From Desulfobacteraceae bacterium (GTDB lineage Bacteria; Desulfobacterota; Desulfobulbia; Desulfobulbales; Desulfobulbaceae), in contig JALHJD010000171.1 in assembly GCA_022837185.1 (NCBI GenBank), positions 4,900 through 11,574 of the forward strand: DNA of 6,675 nt. Direction: 5' to 3'. A model generated the notes under the pieces. The model did not search any database. It was given only the letters and a program-made list of their open reading frames with translations, and was not told the origin of the DNA. Positions 5,627 to 6,675 of the stretch are shown here, piece after piece; position 1 is the stretch's first letter; the number at the start of each line of letters is the position of its first letter. The position numbers were made by a program, and so were the translations under genes.

Positions 5627-6400
5627 ATGCAATTATTCAACAGCATCGCAGGGAGTGTTTTTTTTCTGTCAATCCTGTTCCAGGCATCCGGTGTTTTCGG
5701 GCACACGACGGGCCTGCCCAAAAATACCCCGGACAGCTACTATCAGCGCACTGAGCCGGACGGGGCGAGCGGAGTGGTCAATCACTTCGCCATCGCCCAC
5801 GGCTGCAACGGCAAGCCGGTGATTGCCTCGTCAATGCTCTTTCCCAACGGCAGGGACATGGTGATCGAGGACCAGGACGGCAGAATGGTCGATCCGGCAG
5901 AGCTGTTCAATGAACTGGAGCCGCTCAATAACCTGATCATGGGCGCCAAGCCGGCCCAGGCCGCAGAGTGGAAGAAGATAGAAATAATTAGGACGGCGAC
6001 CAGGGAGTATTCCAATCACGGGCTGCACACCGAGGACGTGCGGGCCTTTCACTATTCCGGCGGCAATCTGCCCGACTACATGGTCGGCCTCCTGCCGTGG
6101 CGGGCGAGTTTCGCCGCCATCAGGGATGATTCCTGCGTCCGGGAAATCCAGGTCCGCATTCCGATAGTCAACTATTGCGAGCGCAATCCCAGGTCGCCCG
6201 ATCGTCTGGATGCGTGGATCGGCAGAACCACGGGGTTGTTCAACGACCCGGAACTCGTGTCCGTCGGCTTCTGGCCCATAATCACCATTGTCAATACTGA
6301 TTTTGACGCCTCGAGTTGCGGGGAAGGGATTGTGTACAAGGTGAGCCCGACCGACGAGGATATTGATTCGCTTCTGCCGATACCTTCCTTCAACCCCTGA
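5627..6400 (+). CDS. Secreted four-cysteine protein with predicted N-terminal histidine, possibly distant DUF1775/YcnI-like
   Basis: A 257-residue protein. ATG 5627 has GGGAGG (5615-5620) 6 bases upstream. Residues 1-25 form a signal peptide with a plausible cleavage at VFG|HTTG, which would leave histidine 26 as the first mature residue. The following part, ending in FAIAHGCNGKPVIASSMLFPNG, resembles the 'H...vpHGCdG.pt..l.v.iP.G' layout of DUF1775 (YcnI), a copper-associated exported domain using an N-terminal His. The match is by eye and weak. Other visible features are cysteines 60, 170, 184 and 231 (two possible disulfides), and histidines 53, 58, 131, 134 and 142. There is no membrane segment after the signal peptide. 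The stop is only two bases from the opposing MFS stop. I do not recognise the family firmly; periplasmic metal binding is a hypothesis. Confidence 0.7.
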   Translation: MQLFNSIAGSVFFLSILFQASGVFGHTTGLPKNTPDSYYQRTEPDGASGVVNHFAIAHGCNGKPVIASSMLFPNGRDMVIEDQDGRMVDPAELFNELEPLNNLIMGAKPAQAAEWKKIEIIRTATREYSNHGLHTEDVRAFHYSGGNLPDYMVGLLPWRASFAAIRDDSCVREIQVRIPIVNYCERNPRSPDRLDAWIGRTTGLFNDPELVSVGFWPIITIVNTDFDASSCGEGIVYKVSPTDEDIDSLLPIPSFNP

Positions 6401-6402
6401 GT

Positions 6403-6675
6403 TCAGTTGTCCAGGATGAGTTCGTTCCGTTCCCGCCGGGCCTGTTTTTCGTTGACGAGGGCCAGGAGCAGAATGCCCAGGATGAAAAAAACGATTACCG
6501 ACAGGATGGCGTTCCGGGAAGAGCCGCTCAGGTGGCGGATCAGGGCAAAGATGAACGGTCCCCAGACTGCGGAGAACTTGTTGACCACCGAATAGAAGGC
6601 GAAAAACTCGGCGGGGGATTCTTCCGGGATCATGGTGGAATACAGGGAGCGGCTGATGGCCTGGGAGCCGCCCAT
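6403..6675 (-). CDS. C-terminal end of an MFS permease, UMF1/Atg22-like, partial
   Basis: Ninety residues are visible, with the upstream part beyond the right edge. The first visible Met is internal: GGSQAISRSLYSTMIP is the conserved 'GG.QalSRS.f..liP' loop that lies between helices 10 and 11 in this permease family. It is followed by EFFAFYSVVNKFSAVWGP leading into the next helix (about 34-47) and a last helix (about 56-74), then a charged cytoplasmic tail. This pattern is typical of the UMF1 (Atg22-like) group of major facilitator permeases, whose bacterial substrates are mostly unknown. No terminator is visible in the two-base gap to the convergent gene, so transcripts from both sides probably overlap. 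Confidence 0.85.
   Translation of the reverse strand: MGGSQAISRSLYSTMIPEESPAEFFAFYSVVNKFSAVWGPFIFALIRHLSGSSRNAILSVIVFFILGILLLALVNEKQARRERNELILDN

Overview
The window suggests a GC-moderate, anaerobic Desulfobacterota/Desulfuromonadota-like bacterium (former Deltaproteobacteria). The reasons are a Fis-type regulator tail, an ELWK-repeat protein, a multi-rhodanese lipoprotein and, above all, an in-frame UGA that looks like a selenocysteine codon with its own SECIS hairpin. The taxonomic assignment is inference; there is no rRNA or other marker here.

Layout, left half (+ strand). The last 28 codons of a probable Fis-type/sigma-54 regulator end at 89. A Phd/YefM antitoxin (217-456) and a VapC PIN-domain toxin (456-887) follow, overlapping by one base. 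Next come a CapA-family (PGA_cap) protein (937-2178, with a better-supported ribosome site at an internal ATG at 1063) and a small ferritin-like protein (2247-2720). A long perfect hairpin (2748-2790) lies where the + genes meet the - strand genes.

Layout, middle (- strand). The main item is one gene, 5068 down to 3716, that a standard gene finder would split in two at a TGA (4490-4492). Read through, it is a 450-residue lipoprotein with three rhodanese domains: domain 1 carries C188-x4-U193, domain 2 has lost its cysteine, and domain 3 has CSTGAR. The bases after the TGA fold into a small hairpin with a GGUCU loop, as in the E. coli fdhF SECIS. The gene ends in a textbook rho-independent terminator (3686-3650). 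Beyond it lies an ELWK-repeat reading frame (3682-2849) whose only ATG sits inside that terminator; it has no signal peptide or ribosome site and is probably an N-truncated remnant.

Layout, right end. A roughly 560-base gene-free stretch (5069-5626), AT-rich from about 5240, carries two short direct repeats and a candidate extended -10 promoter. Then comes a secreted four-cysteine protein whose predicted mature N-terminus is histidine (5627-6400). It converges, with only two bases between stop codons, on the C-terminal end of an MFS permease (6403-6675, cut by the window edge).

The genes do not form one pathway. The toxin-antitoxin pair is a self-contained module; the CapA and ferritin-like genes are co-directional but may be independent; the selenorhodanese is a monocistronic envelope sulfur/selenium or redox protein.
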